A stretch of 64,000 bases of DNA from Trichococcus sp. (GCA_030153215.1 JASKKA010000007.1:1-64000); one strand, 5' to 3'; positions 50,583-61,000 are shown, counted from the first letter of the stretch. Translations and numbers: made by a program. The notes: generated by a model not told the origin, from the letters alone.

Positions 50583-51406
50583 AAAAATTTTTGGAACTAT
50601 GGATTTTCGAATGGAATCGCGCGAAACGGTTCTATGGCTTCCTGTTGGCTTTTGTGACGGCTTTGCAGGCTTATGCGGTCTTCCATGAATATAACTTCTG
50701 GAAAGATGGGTATGAAAACTACCGGCAACAGGGCTACGCTGCAATGCCCGAACAATATCTGCAGGACTATGGGCATCTTACGTTGGAGGATGTAACAAAC
50801 AACTCATTCTTCGGTTTTTCGATCCTGACAGCCATTTTCGCATTGCTCTTCTATGCCGTCTTTATCTGGTATCAGGATTGGTCTGGAAAAAACCGTTTCT
50901 CTTTCCGTTTGCTCAGTCTGCCGGGTAACCGTTTCGCTGTGTATGCAGCAAAATTCGCGACCATTTGGCTCCTGATTACAGGACTGCAAGTTTGGCAAAT
51001 CGGGCTTTTGTATCTTGAGGAGCTAGTCTTTTCCGGACTTATTCCGGCGGACATCTATCGGGAAATCCCTTTGCAGATGGCAGCGACTAACACTTCTCCA
51101 TTAGGCCTAGCTTTACCAAGTCTCTTTTCCAATTATCTGCTCTACTACACTATCGGCTATACAGCGCTCACTTTAGGGTACACGTTCATCCTGATGCACT
51201 TGAGCGGACGTTGGAAAGGGGTATTCTTGGCAGCTACTCTCGCAATCGTCCTCTTTGCCGCAATGCTCCTCTTCCTGAGAACAGGCATCACAACGCGTTT
51301 GTATGCGGAAGAAAAGTACTGGATGACGATTGCCGTGAGCCTTATGCTTTGGCTGTCCGGGACATGGGCTAATTATCGGTTGCTTGAAAAACGCATCAGC
51401 GTATAG
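50579..51406 (+). CDS. ABC transporter membrane subunit
   Basis: Multiple hydrophobic segments; coupled to the upstream ATPase (4-nt overlap). Confidence 0.75.
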   Translation: MKKFLELWIFEWNRAKRFYGFLLAFVTALQAYAVFHEYNFWKDGYENYRQQGYAAMPEQYLQDYGHLTLEDVTNNSFFGFSILTAIFALLFYAVFIWYQDWSGKNRFSFRLLSLPGNRFAVYAAKFATIWLLITGLQVWQIGLLYLEELVFSGLIPADIYREIPLQMAATNTSPLGLALPSLFSNYLLYYTIGYTALTLGYTFILMHLSGRWKGVFLAATLAIVLFAAMLLFLRTGITTRLYAEEKYWMTIAVSLMLWLSGTWANYRLLEKRISV

Positions 51407-51419
51407 AAGGAGGACTAAA

Positions 51420-52586
51420 ATGAGAAAACAAACGATTTTATTGCTGAGTCTCCTTTTGCTTGTCGTTCTCGGAGGATTCTACACACAGCCGCTGGTGGCA
51501 AAAGAAGAACCTTTGCGCATCGGCATTGAGACAGTTTCTGGTGATGAAGCAGTTTTGGATGGCTTACTCTATTACGGAACAGCACACTCGCAATGGGAAA
51601 CGACTACCCTAAGCTTCGACCGTTCCGGCTTGCGCCATTCCGAAACGCAACGTCAGGACGCATTCTTCCAAGATTACGCAGAAAGTGCTGTTCAGATTTG
51701 GCGCGATGAGTATAAAGCGTTTATGCGCGGGAAGCGGCCTTTTGAAGGGAATTATGCCGAAACCGAAGGAAAACTCTACTATTCAGCAGCGGAGGATGAC
51801 GGCTTCCTGATAGCAACACTGGACAAGGCTGACGGAACCGTTACGGAAACGCTCCTCGCTTATCCGGAAAAAAAAGAAAAGACCTATTATAACCTCAATC
51901 GCACGGACTTTCTGGAGGGCAAGGTGATTATCTCGTACAGCCGTTATGATGAATATTCAAATAATCGTGGCACGGACATCCTGATTTGTGATCCGGTCAG
52001 CGGTATGCAGGAGGAACATTTTGCTTTCGATGTGCCTTCGGATTTCACGGGTTATCAGAGTGTTACTACATCCGTGTTGACACAAGGCGATCAAAAAGCA
52101 ATCTTCCTCATGGAGCGGCTCGAAGAAGCTGATCGGGATGCTACAGAATACGTTGCACCGGTTGTTTCACTCTCCTTCAAGCGCTATGATTGGACAACGA
52201 AGGACTGGTCAACACTGGCTGCTGAAGCATTGGTGGATGATCTATCTTACGCAATTAAGGACGGCATCTTCTATCAATTGCAGCACACGGATCAGGAATG
52301 GTCAATCCAACCGCTTGACCTGATGCAGGATCAAGCACGCGATAAAATAAGCCTCCAGAATACTGCTGATTGGGAACAGACCACTGATATGAATTGGCAA
52401 ATCCTCATTTCCGACAACCGCATCATACTGACGGAAAATTATCTGGAGCCTGACCGGGCTTCTAAACTGGCTGTTTTCGAACTTCAGACTGGGGAAATGC
52501 TCTACAGCGGGGAAATCAACGCCACGTTCGCCGATACAAAAAAAATCGATTTGCTCTATTTTGATAAGATTATTTACGAACCATAA
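51420..52586 (+). CDS. Secreted/membrane-anchored hypothetical protein of the YtrA operon
   Basis: MRKQTILLLSLLLLVVLGGFYTQPLVAKEEPLRIGIETVSGDEAVLDGLLYYGTAHS; RBS AGAAGGAGG; no family recognised. Confidence 0.65.
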   Translation: MRKQTILLLSLLLLVVLGGFYTQPLVAKEEPLRIGIETVSGDEAVLDGLLYYGTAHSQWETTTLSFDRSGLRHSETQRQDAFFQDYAESAVQIWRDEYKAFMRGKRPFEGNYAETEGKLYYSAAEDDGFLIATLDKADGTVTETLLAYPEKKEKTYYNLNRTDFLEGKVIISYSRYDEYSNNRGTDILICDPVSGMQEEHFAFDVPSDFTGYQSVTTSVLTQGDQKAIFLMERLEEADRDATEYVAPVVSLSFKRYDWTTKDWSTLAAEALVDDLSYAIKDGIFYQLQHTDQEWSIQPLDLMQDQARDKISLQNTADWEQTTDMNWQILISDNRIILTENYLEPDRASKLAVFELQTGEMLYSGEINATFADTKKIDLLYFDKIIYEP

Positions 52587-52657
52587 ACCGAAAAAAGAAC
52601 AAGATTCCAATTGGAGTCTTGTTCTTTTTCTTTCGCTTTAACTGATGCTGCCTTTCT

Positions 52658-53581
52658 TTAAGGCAATTTTTTGCCCGCAGCCATGTAGAGTTCATACCAC
52701 TCGGTACGGCTCAACTCCACATCGGAAGCTTTGCAGATGGCCGCAATGCGCTCTGGGTTCATGCTGCCGACGATTGGCTGCATTTTAGCCGGATGGCGCA
52801 GCAACCACGCGATTGCGATCGCTTCACGGGATACGCCCTTGTCTTCCGCAATTGTGTTGATTTTTTCATTCAATTCCGGATAATCGGGATGATCGAAGAA
52901 CAACCCTTTCTTGCCGTTGCCGGCTTGGAACGGCGACCACGGTTGGATCGTCATGTCCGAAATGCGACTGTATTCGAGGACGGAGCCGTCATGCATGAAG
53001 GAAGGCGTGTTCACCATATTCACGTTGAAGCCGGCATCAATCATCGGCGCATGCGTCAAACTCAGCTGCAATTGGTTGATCAATAATGGCTGTGTGACAG
53101 CCTTCTTCAGCAATTCGATCTGCATCGGGTTTTGGTTGCTGACCCCAAAGTGGCGTACTTTCCCTGCTTTGTGCAGTTCATCGAAAGCTTCCGCGACTGC
53201 CTCCGGTTCCATCAACGTATCCGGGCGGTGCAGCAACAAAGCATCCACATAATCGGTCTGCAGGCGTTTCAGGCTGCCTTCCACCGATGCGATGATGTGC
53301 TCTTTGGAGAAATCGAACATGACACCCGGTACGATACCGCATTTCGTCTGCAGCATCACGCTGTCCCTCGCGATGCCGAGTTCCTTGAAGGCTTTTCCGA
53401 AAATTTCCTCCGAGGTACCCCTGCCGTAAATATCTGCATGATCGAAATAATCGATGCCGTTGTCTACTGCCGTGCGGATGACCGCTGTCGCCTCTTCATG
53501 TGTCAGCGCGTTCATGCGCATGATGCCGAGCGAAATTTCTGATGCCAATAGGCCTGAGTTGCCGATGTTTATTTTTTTCAC
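52658..53581 (-). CDS. Aldo/keto reductase (YdhF-like)
   Basis: MKKINIGNSGLLASEISLGIMRMNALTHEEATAVIRTAVDNGIDYFDHADIYGRGTSEEIFGKAFKELG. Confidence 0.92.
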   Translation of the reverse strand: MKKINIGNSGLLASEISLGIMRMNALTHEEATAVIRTAVDNGIDYFDHADIYGRGTSEEIFGKAFKELGIARDSVMLQTKCGIVPGVMFDFSKEHIIASVEGSLKRLQTDYVDALLLHRPDTLMEPEAVAEAFDELHKAGKVRHFGVSNQNPMQIELLKKAVTQPLLINQLQLSLTHAPMIDAGFNVNMVNTPSFMHDGSVLEYSRISDMTIQPWSPFQAGNGKKGLFFDHPDYPELNEKINTIAEDKGVSREAIAIAWLLRHPAKMQPIVGSMNPERIAAICKASDVELSRTEWYELYMAAGKKLP

Positions 53582-53611
53582 TTGTCATACCAGCTTTCTT
53601 GTCGGGATTTT

Positions 53612-53626
53612 TTGAAAACGTTTCAA
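53612..53626. promoter_or_regulatory. Candidate cre-like site upstream of the aldo/keto reductase
   Basis: TTGAAAACGTTTCAA near-palindrome. Confidence 0.4.
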
Positions 53627-53810
53627 TAAAACAAGTATAGCATTTTTGATAGGCTTTTGGGTACTGAAGCGCATCAATAAAACCGCTGGCGGATACCCCG
53701 GGGCGCTGAAATTACCGGCGAGAGCTGTCTCACCGGGTTTTCGGTCGGCCGCGGAGTGCTGTTTCCCGGCGAAGGCCGCGAAAGCAAGTTGGGATCCGGT
53801 CTCCAGAATT

Positions 53811-54542
53811 TCAGACATAATAACGGCCATGCGCATTTCCTTTAGGCTGATAGCTTTCTCTGAGAATCCGATATATGCGGTCCTTATCGCCTGAACCGCA
53901 CCAATCCAGCATACGATTGGTAGTCACCTTTTCATCAGGGAACAAAAGACGAAAATCCTCAATATTTTTTTTGATTGCTTTTTTGACATTCATTCTTTCA
54001 CCACATGTTTGACACTTTATGAAGTGTCCATGAAAAGCTTCCGCAACAGTCCCGCATGCCGGACAACCGATCCCTTTACGTAAGTCTTCATAACAATATA
54101 CTGGTTTCGTGTGCGGTGGATAATCCGGATTATGCAACTGCAGCAATCGCTCAGCCAACCGTCGCTGCTCAAAAGATGGTGTCTCTTTCATTGGCAAACT
54201 CCGAAAATGAAGGGGAAGTTGACTAGGCAAAAGATAATTCCCGTCACCTTTCGCCTCCAACAAAGTGAATTCAGGATTGATATAGACAACATAAGCCTCC
54301 ACCTTCATTTGACACGACAGGGACTGAAGCAACAATTCTAATTTCACTTTAGTCCGCTGCAATTGTACCCACGGGTTTTCGAGATATACACCGGTCGATT
54401 TAAGTAATTTATCATCCGCCCATGTATGAACGCCCTCGTAGTTCTTAACTTCGTACAGTCGTATTATGTCAGTACAAATCAAAAGTGTATCGACTTGAAA
54501 AGAAGATTTTCTGAATTCCAACTGCAAATCATTCAGTACCAA
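53811..54542 (-). CDS. NERD (nuclease-related domain) protein with zinc-ribbon-like segment; probably N-terminally truncated
   Basis: FQVDTLLICTDIIRLYEVKNYEGVHTWADDKLLKSTGVYLENPWVQLQRTKVKLELLLQ; CPACGTVAEAFHGHFIKCQTCGERMNV; stop codon immediately upstream. Confidence 0.7.
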   Translation of the reverse strand: MVLNDLQLEFRKSSFQVDTLLICTDIIRLYEVKNYEGVHTWADDKLLKSTGVYLENPWVQLQRTKVKLELLLQSLSCQMKVEAYVVYINPEFTLLEAKGDGNYLLPSQLPLHFRSLPMKETPSFEQRRLAERLLQLHNPDYPPHTKPVYCYEDLRKGIGCPACGTVAEAFHGHFIKCQTCGERMNVKKAIKKNIEDFRLLFPDEKVTTNRMLDWCGSGDKDRIYRILRESYQPKGNAHGRYYV

Positions 54543-55024
54543 ACAGTATTAAGATAACGGTTCGGTAAGTCCATCTAATCCCTATTCCCCATCGAAACCT
54601 TTAGCTAGATGAAGGTGGTAATAATGGTCATCACTACTTAGGATCATGCAATTGGACAGTACCTCATAGATGCGGAGAAGCTTTGGTTTCGTGCGTTCCT
54701 TGTATGCGATAGCGCTCACTCCATTATAGTTATTTACTACCATAAACATACGCAGATTTTGGATAATTGCATCACAGAGGACGATTGATTCCTAGTTTTG
54801 ATTTCTTCCTGGGTCAAAATAGCCGGATTGAAACAGTCATTTTAGAAAAATTCCCGATGAGGGCCGGCTCGCCGGGAATTCGCCACTCCTTTCGCCTTTC
54901 CGACCTCGACTGCTCTAAAAGGAGGGATAACTCGCGTATATCCATCTTTCCTGCCACTCCGGAAAAAATCAGACGCACAAAAAAATGCCGCCTCAAAGTG
55001 AGGCAGCACGATATGTTTTAACAT

Positions 55025-55585
55025 TCAAGCGTACGCATTGGCCCAGAGTACTTTTTCCCCGGCTTCCAGCGATTTTTGCACATCGATGATGGTCTGGTTG
55101 GAGCTGCCGCGGAATTTCAGGGTCAGATCCCGTTTGGACAGCTCGAAGCGGCCGTCGACGAGCACGTCCATCAACCGCAGCAGTTCCCGTTTATCTTCGG
55201 ATTCTGCAGCTAATTCTTCCCAGTAGTAGCCGGTCCAGCCCCAGATGTCCTTCGAACGACCGAACTCCGCGCGGATGCGCCGCGCCAACTGTAGCGCGAC
55301 TTTCGTGTTGAGGAAAGGTTCGCCGCCCAAAAGCGTCAGTCCCTGCACGTAAGGCTGGCGCAAATCGGCCATGATCTGTTCCTCCAACTCGTCCGTGTAG
55401 GCGATCCCATAGTCAAAATTCTGGACGATCTTGTTGTAGCAGCCTTCGCAGGCGAACAGGCAGCCGCTCAGATAGATGCTGCAGCGGACGCCTTCCCCAT
55501 CGACAAAGTTGAACGGCTTGTAGTCTGCCACCTTGTCCTTGCTGTACTTCTCTGCCAACCATTCTTGCGGTTGCGGATTCTTCAC
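55025..55585 (-). CDS. nrdG: Anaerobic ribonucleoside-triphosphate reductase activating protein
   Basis: NFVDGEGVRCSIYLSGCLFACEGCYNKIVQNFDYG radical-SAM CxxxxxxxCxxC-like motif. Confidence 0.94.
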   Translation of the reverse strand: MKNPQPQEWLAEKYSKDKVADYKPFNFVDGEGVRCSIYLSGCLFACEGCYNKIVQNFDYGIAYTDELEEQIMADLRQPYVQGLTLLGGEPFLNTKVALQLARRIRAEFGRSKDIWGWTGYYWEELAAESEDKRELLRLMDVLVDGRFELSKRDLTLKFRGSSNQTIIDVQKSLEAGEKVLWANAYA

Positions 55586-55608
55586 TTCACATCACCTGAC
55601 TGTTCTGA

Positions 55609-57831
55609 TTATTGTTCTGACTTGCAATCCGCATGCAGATGTTTGACGCGGGCGGAAATTTCTTTATGGCGGCCTTTCACCATCGGGCGGATCTGCGGAT
55701 TGCCGAGATAACCGCATGTGCGTTTTACGACGTCGCAAGTCTGCGGATCAGTATTGCCGCATTCCGGGCATTGGAAACCGCGCTCGGTCGGATTGAAGTC
55801 CCCTTCGAAACCGCACTCCAAGCAGTGGTCGATTGGTGTGTTCGTTCCCAGGTAGCCGACCTTGTCATAAGCGAAGTCCCAGACTGTTTCCAAAGCTTTC
55901 GGATTTTGCTGCAGGTTCGGATATTCGCAATAATGGATAAAGCCGCCTGAGCAATATTGCGGATATTCCATTTCGAAGGCGATTTTCTCGAAAGGATTCG
56001 GATTCTTGCGGACATCATAGTGGAAACTGTTTGTGTAGTACTCTTTATCCGTGATGTCGGCAATGATGCCGAATTTCTCTGTGTCCATGCTGCAGAAACG
56101 ATCGGTCAGGCTCTCGCTCGGTGTCGAGTAGACGCTGAAATGATAACCGTATTGGTTGCCCCAAGCATCCGTCTTTTCCTTCATCTTCTTGACGATGTCC
56201 AAAGTGAAGGCTTTTGCTTCCGGATTCGTCTCCCAATCTGCTCCGTAGAAAACGGTAGCCGCTTCATACAATCCGATGTATCCCAGAGAGACTGTCGCGC
56301 GTTTGTTTTTGAATAGTTCATCGACCTTATCTGTTTCACCCAGGCGTTTCCCAAAGGCTCCGTGCTGGTACAGGATCGGTGCGTTCGTAGGCGTTGCTTC
56401 CTTCGTACGCTCCACACGGTAGACAAGCGCATCCTTACAGATCGCCAGGCGCTCCTCGAAGATATTCCAGAATGCTTCCGGATTGCCTTCGGATTCCAAG
56501 GCGATTCTCGGGATATTCAACGTTACGACCCCAAGGTTCATCCGGCCGGAATTGACTTCATTTCCGTTTTCGTCTTTCCAGCCTTGCAGGAAGGAACGGC
56601 AGCCCATCGGTGTTTTGAAACTGCCTGTCAATTCGACGATTTTATCGTACATCAGCACATCCGGGTACATCCGTTTCGTGGCACAAGTGATCGCCAATTG
56701 CTTGATGTCATAGTTGGGATCTTGCGTCTCCAGGTTCGTGCCTTTTTTCAAAGCGAAGATCAATTTCGGGAAGATCGCTGTGCGTCTTTCCTTGCCCAAG
56801 CCTTTGATGCGCACTTGCAGGACGGCTTTTTGGATTTCACGCGCAAACCAATCCGTGCCCAAGCCGAAACCGAGCGTGGTGAACGGCGTCTGTCCATTTG
56901 ATGTATAGAGTGTATTGATTTCGTATTCCAGACTTTGCATAGCATCATAGATGTCTTTGCGGGTTTTTTCTTCGGCATAAGCGATCTGTTTCGCTTCACC
57001 TTCGACCCAATTTTTGGCTGTTTCCAGATGCTTCTCATAGTTCAGACGGGCATAGGGAGCCAACACTTCATCGACACGGTCAGCGCTGCAGCCGCCGTAT
57101 TGGCTGGAAGCGACATTCGCAAAAATTTGCGCCATTTGGGCAGTCGCTGTGTTGACCGAACGCGGGCTGTCCACTTCAGCATTGCCGATTTTGAAACCTT
57201 CACGGAGCATATTCTGGAAATCGATCAGAACGCAATTCGTCATCGGTGAATACGGCTGGTAATCCAAATCATGATAATGGATATCGCCTTTCATATGGGC
57301 ATTGGAAACGTGTTTCGGCAGCATTCTCAAGCCGATCGCTTTCGCAGCCACACCTGCCGTCAAGTCACGGATCGTATTGAAGACCCGGCTATCCTTGTTG
57401 GCGTTCTCGTTGACGACGCTCTGATCGGCATTCATCAGGCTTTGGATGCGCAGTTCGATGTCCTGTTGCTGGAGTTTTTTGACTTTTTTCGTCAGTTTGT
57501 AGGTATTATAGGCTTCCGCTAACGGTAAATTCCCCATCTCAGCAAGCGTTGCTTCAACTTGATCATGAATATCATCGGTCGAAACGCTGTCCGTCTCTGA
57601 AGCAATTAGTTTGTCCACGACCAATGCCACGACAGCATCCACATCGTAATCTGCAGCCCCTTCGTTCTGTTCAGACAAGAAGCGCTCCGCTTTCTTGATC
57701 GCTTTATATATTTTCTTAGCATGAAAAGGAACAACCCGTCCATCAGCCTTCAACACTTGGATATTTACTTCCGCGTCATCGACTTGAAGATTCGTGCTCT
57801 CATTTAAGAAATCCGTTGGTAATGAAGCCAT
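55609..57831 (-). CDS. nrdD: Anaerobic ribonucleoside-triphosphate reductase (class III)
   Basis: ATP-cone N-terminus; HYHDLDYQPYSPMTNCVLIDFQNML; C-terminal CLECGFEGDFNPTERGFQCPECGNTDPQTCDVVKRTCGYLGNP zinc and glycyl-radical region. Confidence 0.96.
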   Translation of the reverse strand: MASLPTDFLNESTNLQVDDAEVNIQVLKADGRVVPFHAKKIYKAIKKAERFLSEQNEGAADYDVDAVVALVVDKLIASETDSVSTDDIHDQVEATLAEMGNLPLAEAYNTYKLTKKVKKLQQQDIELRIQSLMNADQSVVNENANKDSRVFNTIRDLTAGVAAKAIGLRMLPKHVSNAHMKGDIHYHDLDYQPYSPMTNCVLIDFQNMLREGFKIGNAEVDSPRSVNTATAQMAQIFANVASSQYGGCSADRVDEVLAPYARLNYEKHLETAKNWVEGEAKQIAYAEEKTRKDIYDAMQSLEYEINTLYTSNGQTPFTTLGFGLGTDWFAREIQKAVLQVRIKGLGKERRTAIFPKLIFALKKGTNLETQDPNYDIKQLAITCATKRMYPDVLMYDKIVELTGSFKTPMGCRSFLQGWKDENGNEVNSGRMNLGVVTLNIPRIALESEGNPEAFWNIFEERLAICKDALVYRVERTKEATPTNAPILYQHGAFGKRLGETDKVDELFKNKRATVSLGYIGLYEAATVFYGADWETNPEAKAFTLDIVKKMKEKTDAWGNQYGYHFSVYSTPSESLTDRFCSMDTEKFGIIADITDKEYYTNSFHYDVRKNPNPFEKIAFEMEYPQYCSGGFIHYCEYPNLQQNPKALETVWDFAYDKVGYLGTNTPIDHCLECGFEGDFNPTERGFQCPECGNTDPQTCDVVKRTCGYLGNPQIRPMVKGRHKEISARVKHLHADCKSEQ

Positions 57832-57987
57832 ATTTTTCCCACTCCTTAGTTAAAAATTAACCGAACATGCAAAAAAAGCTAATAAAAAGTAAGAGGTCGT
57901 TACAAAATGAGCAAGCTTTCCTTGCAGGACGCGCTTCTCAGATAGGTTGCCTCCACTTAATGTAGTCTTTGTTTCGATTTACTGTAT

Positions 57988-58034
57988 ATACTATATATCA
58001 TCCACACACAAATTTCCACCACAATATATAGTGT
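57988..58034. promoter_or_regulatory. Paired NrdR-box-like motifs upstream of nrdD
   Basis: ATACTATATATCATCC (57988-58003) and CCACAATATATAGTGT (58019-58034; reverse ACACTATATATTGTGG), 31 bp apart. Confidence 0.6.
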
Positions 58035-58399
58035 TTTGAAATGAAATATACCTAGAGCAAGCAAACACATTTTGTCCCTCTGGTCAATAAGAAAATGACC
58101 TGAAAATGGTTTGCATGCTATTTCCTTAGCAGACTTCCGTATCCACAGTCAGAACAGAAACAATAACGAAAAAATCCATGTAATCCCTTTCTATTTCCGA
58201 ACAATGCCCCTAAACTTAAAAAAATGTTAAAAAACATATAAAGTACATAAAATCAATAGAATCTGCTGTACTTTGTAAAAAAAAGCAGTTATACTATGAC
58301 TTATCAGAAATGTAAGCGATTCATTTTTATTTTCGGATCTGTTATCCGGCTTTATGCCGAAGTGATGTCAAAAGAATAAGAACTTAACAAAGGGGTGAA

Positions 58400-58765
58400 A
58401 TGATAGTGTGGAAGAACAGAATGTTGCCTGAAATATCCAGAATTGCTAAATTCAGAATACCGGTCGGAGAAGACCTATTTTTGAGACAGTGCGCTTCTTG
58501 GCAAAACCTTTTCCATCTGCCTTCATCTTATCGCTACCCGACCGGAAGCATCCAGGGCTACATTACAAGATTGAATTGGACCGATGAATTTATCATTCTT
58601 GAAAAAGAACATAATGAAGCATTCGAATATTTTATTATCGATAGAAGAATTGAATCTGTAAAAGGCCCTTTTTCCAAAGAAGGGTTCGAGAAGGCATTGA
58701 AAGAGGAAGCGATCGAGCTGCCGCTGATTGAATTATCAGAAATGGACTGGATCATCAACTTTTAG
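58400..58765 (+). CDS. Hypothetical protein
   Basis: 121-aa ORF after AAAGGGGTGAAATG; no family recognised. Confidence 0.5.
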   Translation: MIVWKNRMLPEISRIAKFRIPVGEDLFLRQCASWQNLFHLPSSYRYPTGSIQGYITRLNWTDEFIILEKEHNEAFEYFIIDRRIESVKGPFSKEGFEKALKEEAIELPLIELSEMDWIINF

Positions 58766-58789
58766 CAATTAAGCAACAAAATACATCTA

Positions 58790-58834
58790 GCCGTGAGAAA
58801 AACATGTTCTGCATGTTTTCCTCACGGCTTTTTG
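58790..58834 (+). terminator. Intrinsic terminator
   Basis: AGCCGTGAGaAAAACATG-ttctg-CATGTTTTcCTCACGGCT followed by TTTTTG. Confidence 0.8.
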
Positions 58835-59157
58835 CTGCAGATGTCCATTCTACAAGAGACCTTCCGGCTGATGTGACCTATTTCTTGTCAGCGATTCTGA
58901 CATGCCTCCTATTCGCTACTCGCTCATGTCAGATTTATTTTAATCATATTGACCAAAAAAACACAAACGCATCCAACATTCCTGTAATTCAATGAGATTT
59001 TGCATTAAAACTCTCACCTATTTGACATTTAAACGCTTGCAAACGTTGATTTAGATGAGTTGTTAGATTTTATAACATAGAGCGTAAGCAGGATATAGCA
59101 CCAACAAAATTATTTCTATACACTAGGACTATGCTAAAACAAAAGGAGGAATAATTT

Positions 59158-60837
59158 ATGTTTTCATCAGTAGATACATTATGGACCTTGCTGGGAACGG
59201 TATTGGTATTCTTTATGCAAGCCGGCTTCGCGATGGTCGAGACGGGATTCACCCGCGCCAAGAACGCGGCGAACATCATCATGAAAAACCTCATGGACTT
59301 TGTGCTTGGATCATTGGGATTCTTCCTTATCGGTTACAGCATCATGTTCGGTGATGATATCGCCGGCATCATCGGAACGCCTGCCTTATTTATGGAAGGA
59401 CTTGATTCCACCATTCCCGGAACCGTGCATTTCATGTTCCAAAACGTATTCGCGGCAACTGCAGCTACTATCGTATCCGGAGCTGTTGCGGAACGGACAA
59501 AATTCAGCTCTTATCTCGTGTACTCCTTCATCATTTCCCTGCTGGTCTATCCTATCTCCGGACACTGGATTTGGGGCGGCGGTTGGTTAGCTCAAATGGG
59601 CTTCATTGATTTCGCTGGATCCACTGCTGTGCACATGGTCGGAGGCGTCGCTGCCTTAGTCGGTGCGGCTATCGTCGGTCCCCGTATCGGAAAATACAAA
59701 GACGGCAAAGCGCAAGTCATTCCTGGCCACAACTTAACACTCGGCGCACTTGGGGTATTCATCCTTTGGTTTGCTTGGTTCGGATTCAACGGCGCTTCCA
59801 CAGTGGCCGCAACTGGCGACGAAACACTTGCATTGATCGGAACGATCTTCCTGAATACCAATCTTTCCGCTGTCACAGCAACTTTAGTCACACTCTTGTT
59901 CACTTGGAAAAAATACGGTAAACCTGACGTTTCCATGACACTGAACGGCTCATTGGCAGGCCTTGTCGCCATCACGGCCGGTTGCGCTGTCGTTTCTCCT
60001 TTCGGCGCTATTGCCATCGGATTCATCGCCGGTTTTGCCATCGTACTTGCGGTTGAATTCGTCGATCAAAAAATAAAGATTGACGATCCAGTCGGCGCAT
60101 TCAGTGTCCACGGTGTGAATGGTGCCTTAGGAACAATCTTAGTCGGTATTTTCGCAACGGACGGCGGTTTATTGTACGGCGGCGGGTTGAACCTGCTGGG
60201 TATCCAAACTTTGGGTGTTGCTTCCGTAGCTGCCTACACAGCCGGCTCCATGTTCGTGGTTTTCAAAGTCATCCAAAAAACGATGGGTATCCGTGCCACT
60301 GCTGAAGAAGAAATTGTCGGTATGGACATCGCTGAACACGGCTTGACTTCAAGCTACCATGACTTTGTCGCAACGACGGCATTCGAAGATTACGTAACAG
60401 ACAGCAGCAAGCCGGCAGCAGCCCCTGCCATCCAAGAAGTGGACCTGTCGAAAGTCGGATCCTTCAAACTGGCCGATTCAGGATTCACGATGAATAAAGT
60501 GGAAATCATCGCAAATCCCGACAAGCTGGAACGCTTGAAAGCTGAATTGAACGCTATCGGTGTAACCGGCATGACGGTCACATCCGTGCATGGTTACGGT
60601 CTGCAAAAAGGGCAACAAACCTTCTATCGCGGTGCAAAAGCTGAGGGCAATCTCTTGCCGAAAGTCCGCATCGAGACAATCATCAGCGAAGTGCCTGTCG
60701 AAGAAGTCATCCGCGCTGCCCGCCGCGCATTGTACACGGGTCATGTCGGGGACGGTAAAGTCTTCGTTTCCCCGATTGCCGATGCCTTCCGCATCAGCAA
60801 CAGCGATTCCGGCCCTGCCGCTCTGAAATATTATTAA
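59158..60837 (+). CDS. amt: Ammonium transporter fused to a C-terminal PII (GlnB/GlnK) domain
   Basis: Amt: MQAGFAMVETGFTRAKNAANIIMKNLMDFVLGSLGFFLIGYSIMFG; PII: MNKVEIIANPDKLERLKAELNAIGVTGMTVTSVHGYGLQKGQQTFYRGAKAEGNLLPKVRIETII...YTGHVGDGKVFVSPIADAFRI. Confidence 0.94.
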   Translation: MFSSVDTLWTLLGTVLVFFMQAGFAMVETGFTRAKNAANIIMKNLMDFVLGSLGFFLIGYSIMFGDDIAGIIGTPALFMEGLDSTIPGTVHFMFQNVFAATAATIVSGAVAERTKFSSYLVYSFIISLLVYPISGHWIWGGGWLAQMGFIDFAGSTAVHMVGGVAALVGAAIVGPRIGKYKDGKAQVIPGHNLTLGALGVFILWFAWFGFNGASTVAATGDETLALIGTIFLNTNLSAVTATLVTLLFTWKKYGKPDVSMTLNGSLAGLVAITAGCAVVSPFGAIAIGFIAGFAIVLAVEFVDQKIKIDDPVGAFSVHGVNGALGTILVGIFATDGGLLYGGGLNLLGIQTLGVASVAAYTAGSMFVVFKVIQKTMGIRATAEEEIVGMDIAEHGLTSSYHDFVATTAFEDYVTDSSKPAAAPAIQEVDLSKVGSFKLADSGFTMNKVEIIANPDKLERLKAELNAIGVTGMTVTSVHGYGLQKGQQTFYRGAKAEGNLLPKVRIETIISEVPVEEVIRAARRALYTGHVGDGKVFVSPIADAFRISNSDSGPAALKYY

Positions 60838-60856
60838 ACCGAATACCGAACAGCTA

Positions 60857-60902
60857 AAGAAGCCAAGCAGCCGTCTCATCATGGGACGCACTGCTTGGCT
60901 TC
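60857..60902 (+). terminator. Intrinsic terminator downstream of amt
   Basis: AGAAGCCAAGCAG ... CTGCTTGGCTTCT followed by TTTGG. Confidence 0.75.
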
Positions 60903-61000
60903 TTTTGGTAAGGAGCGATTTGCCGGTTTTTTGTTTGCCTGCGCTTTGCTATAATGGACTGTGAGGGTGGCACGCCACCAAACGCTGAGGAGGAAACCAA

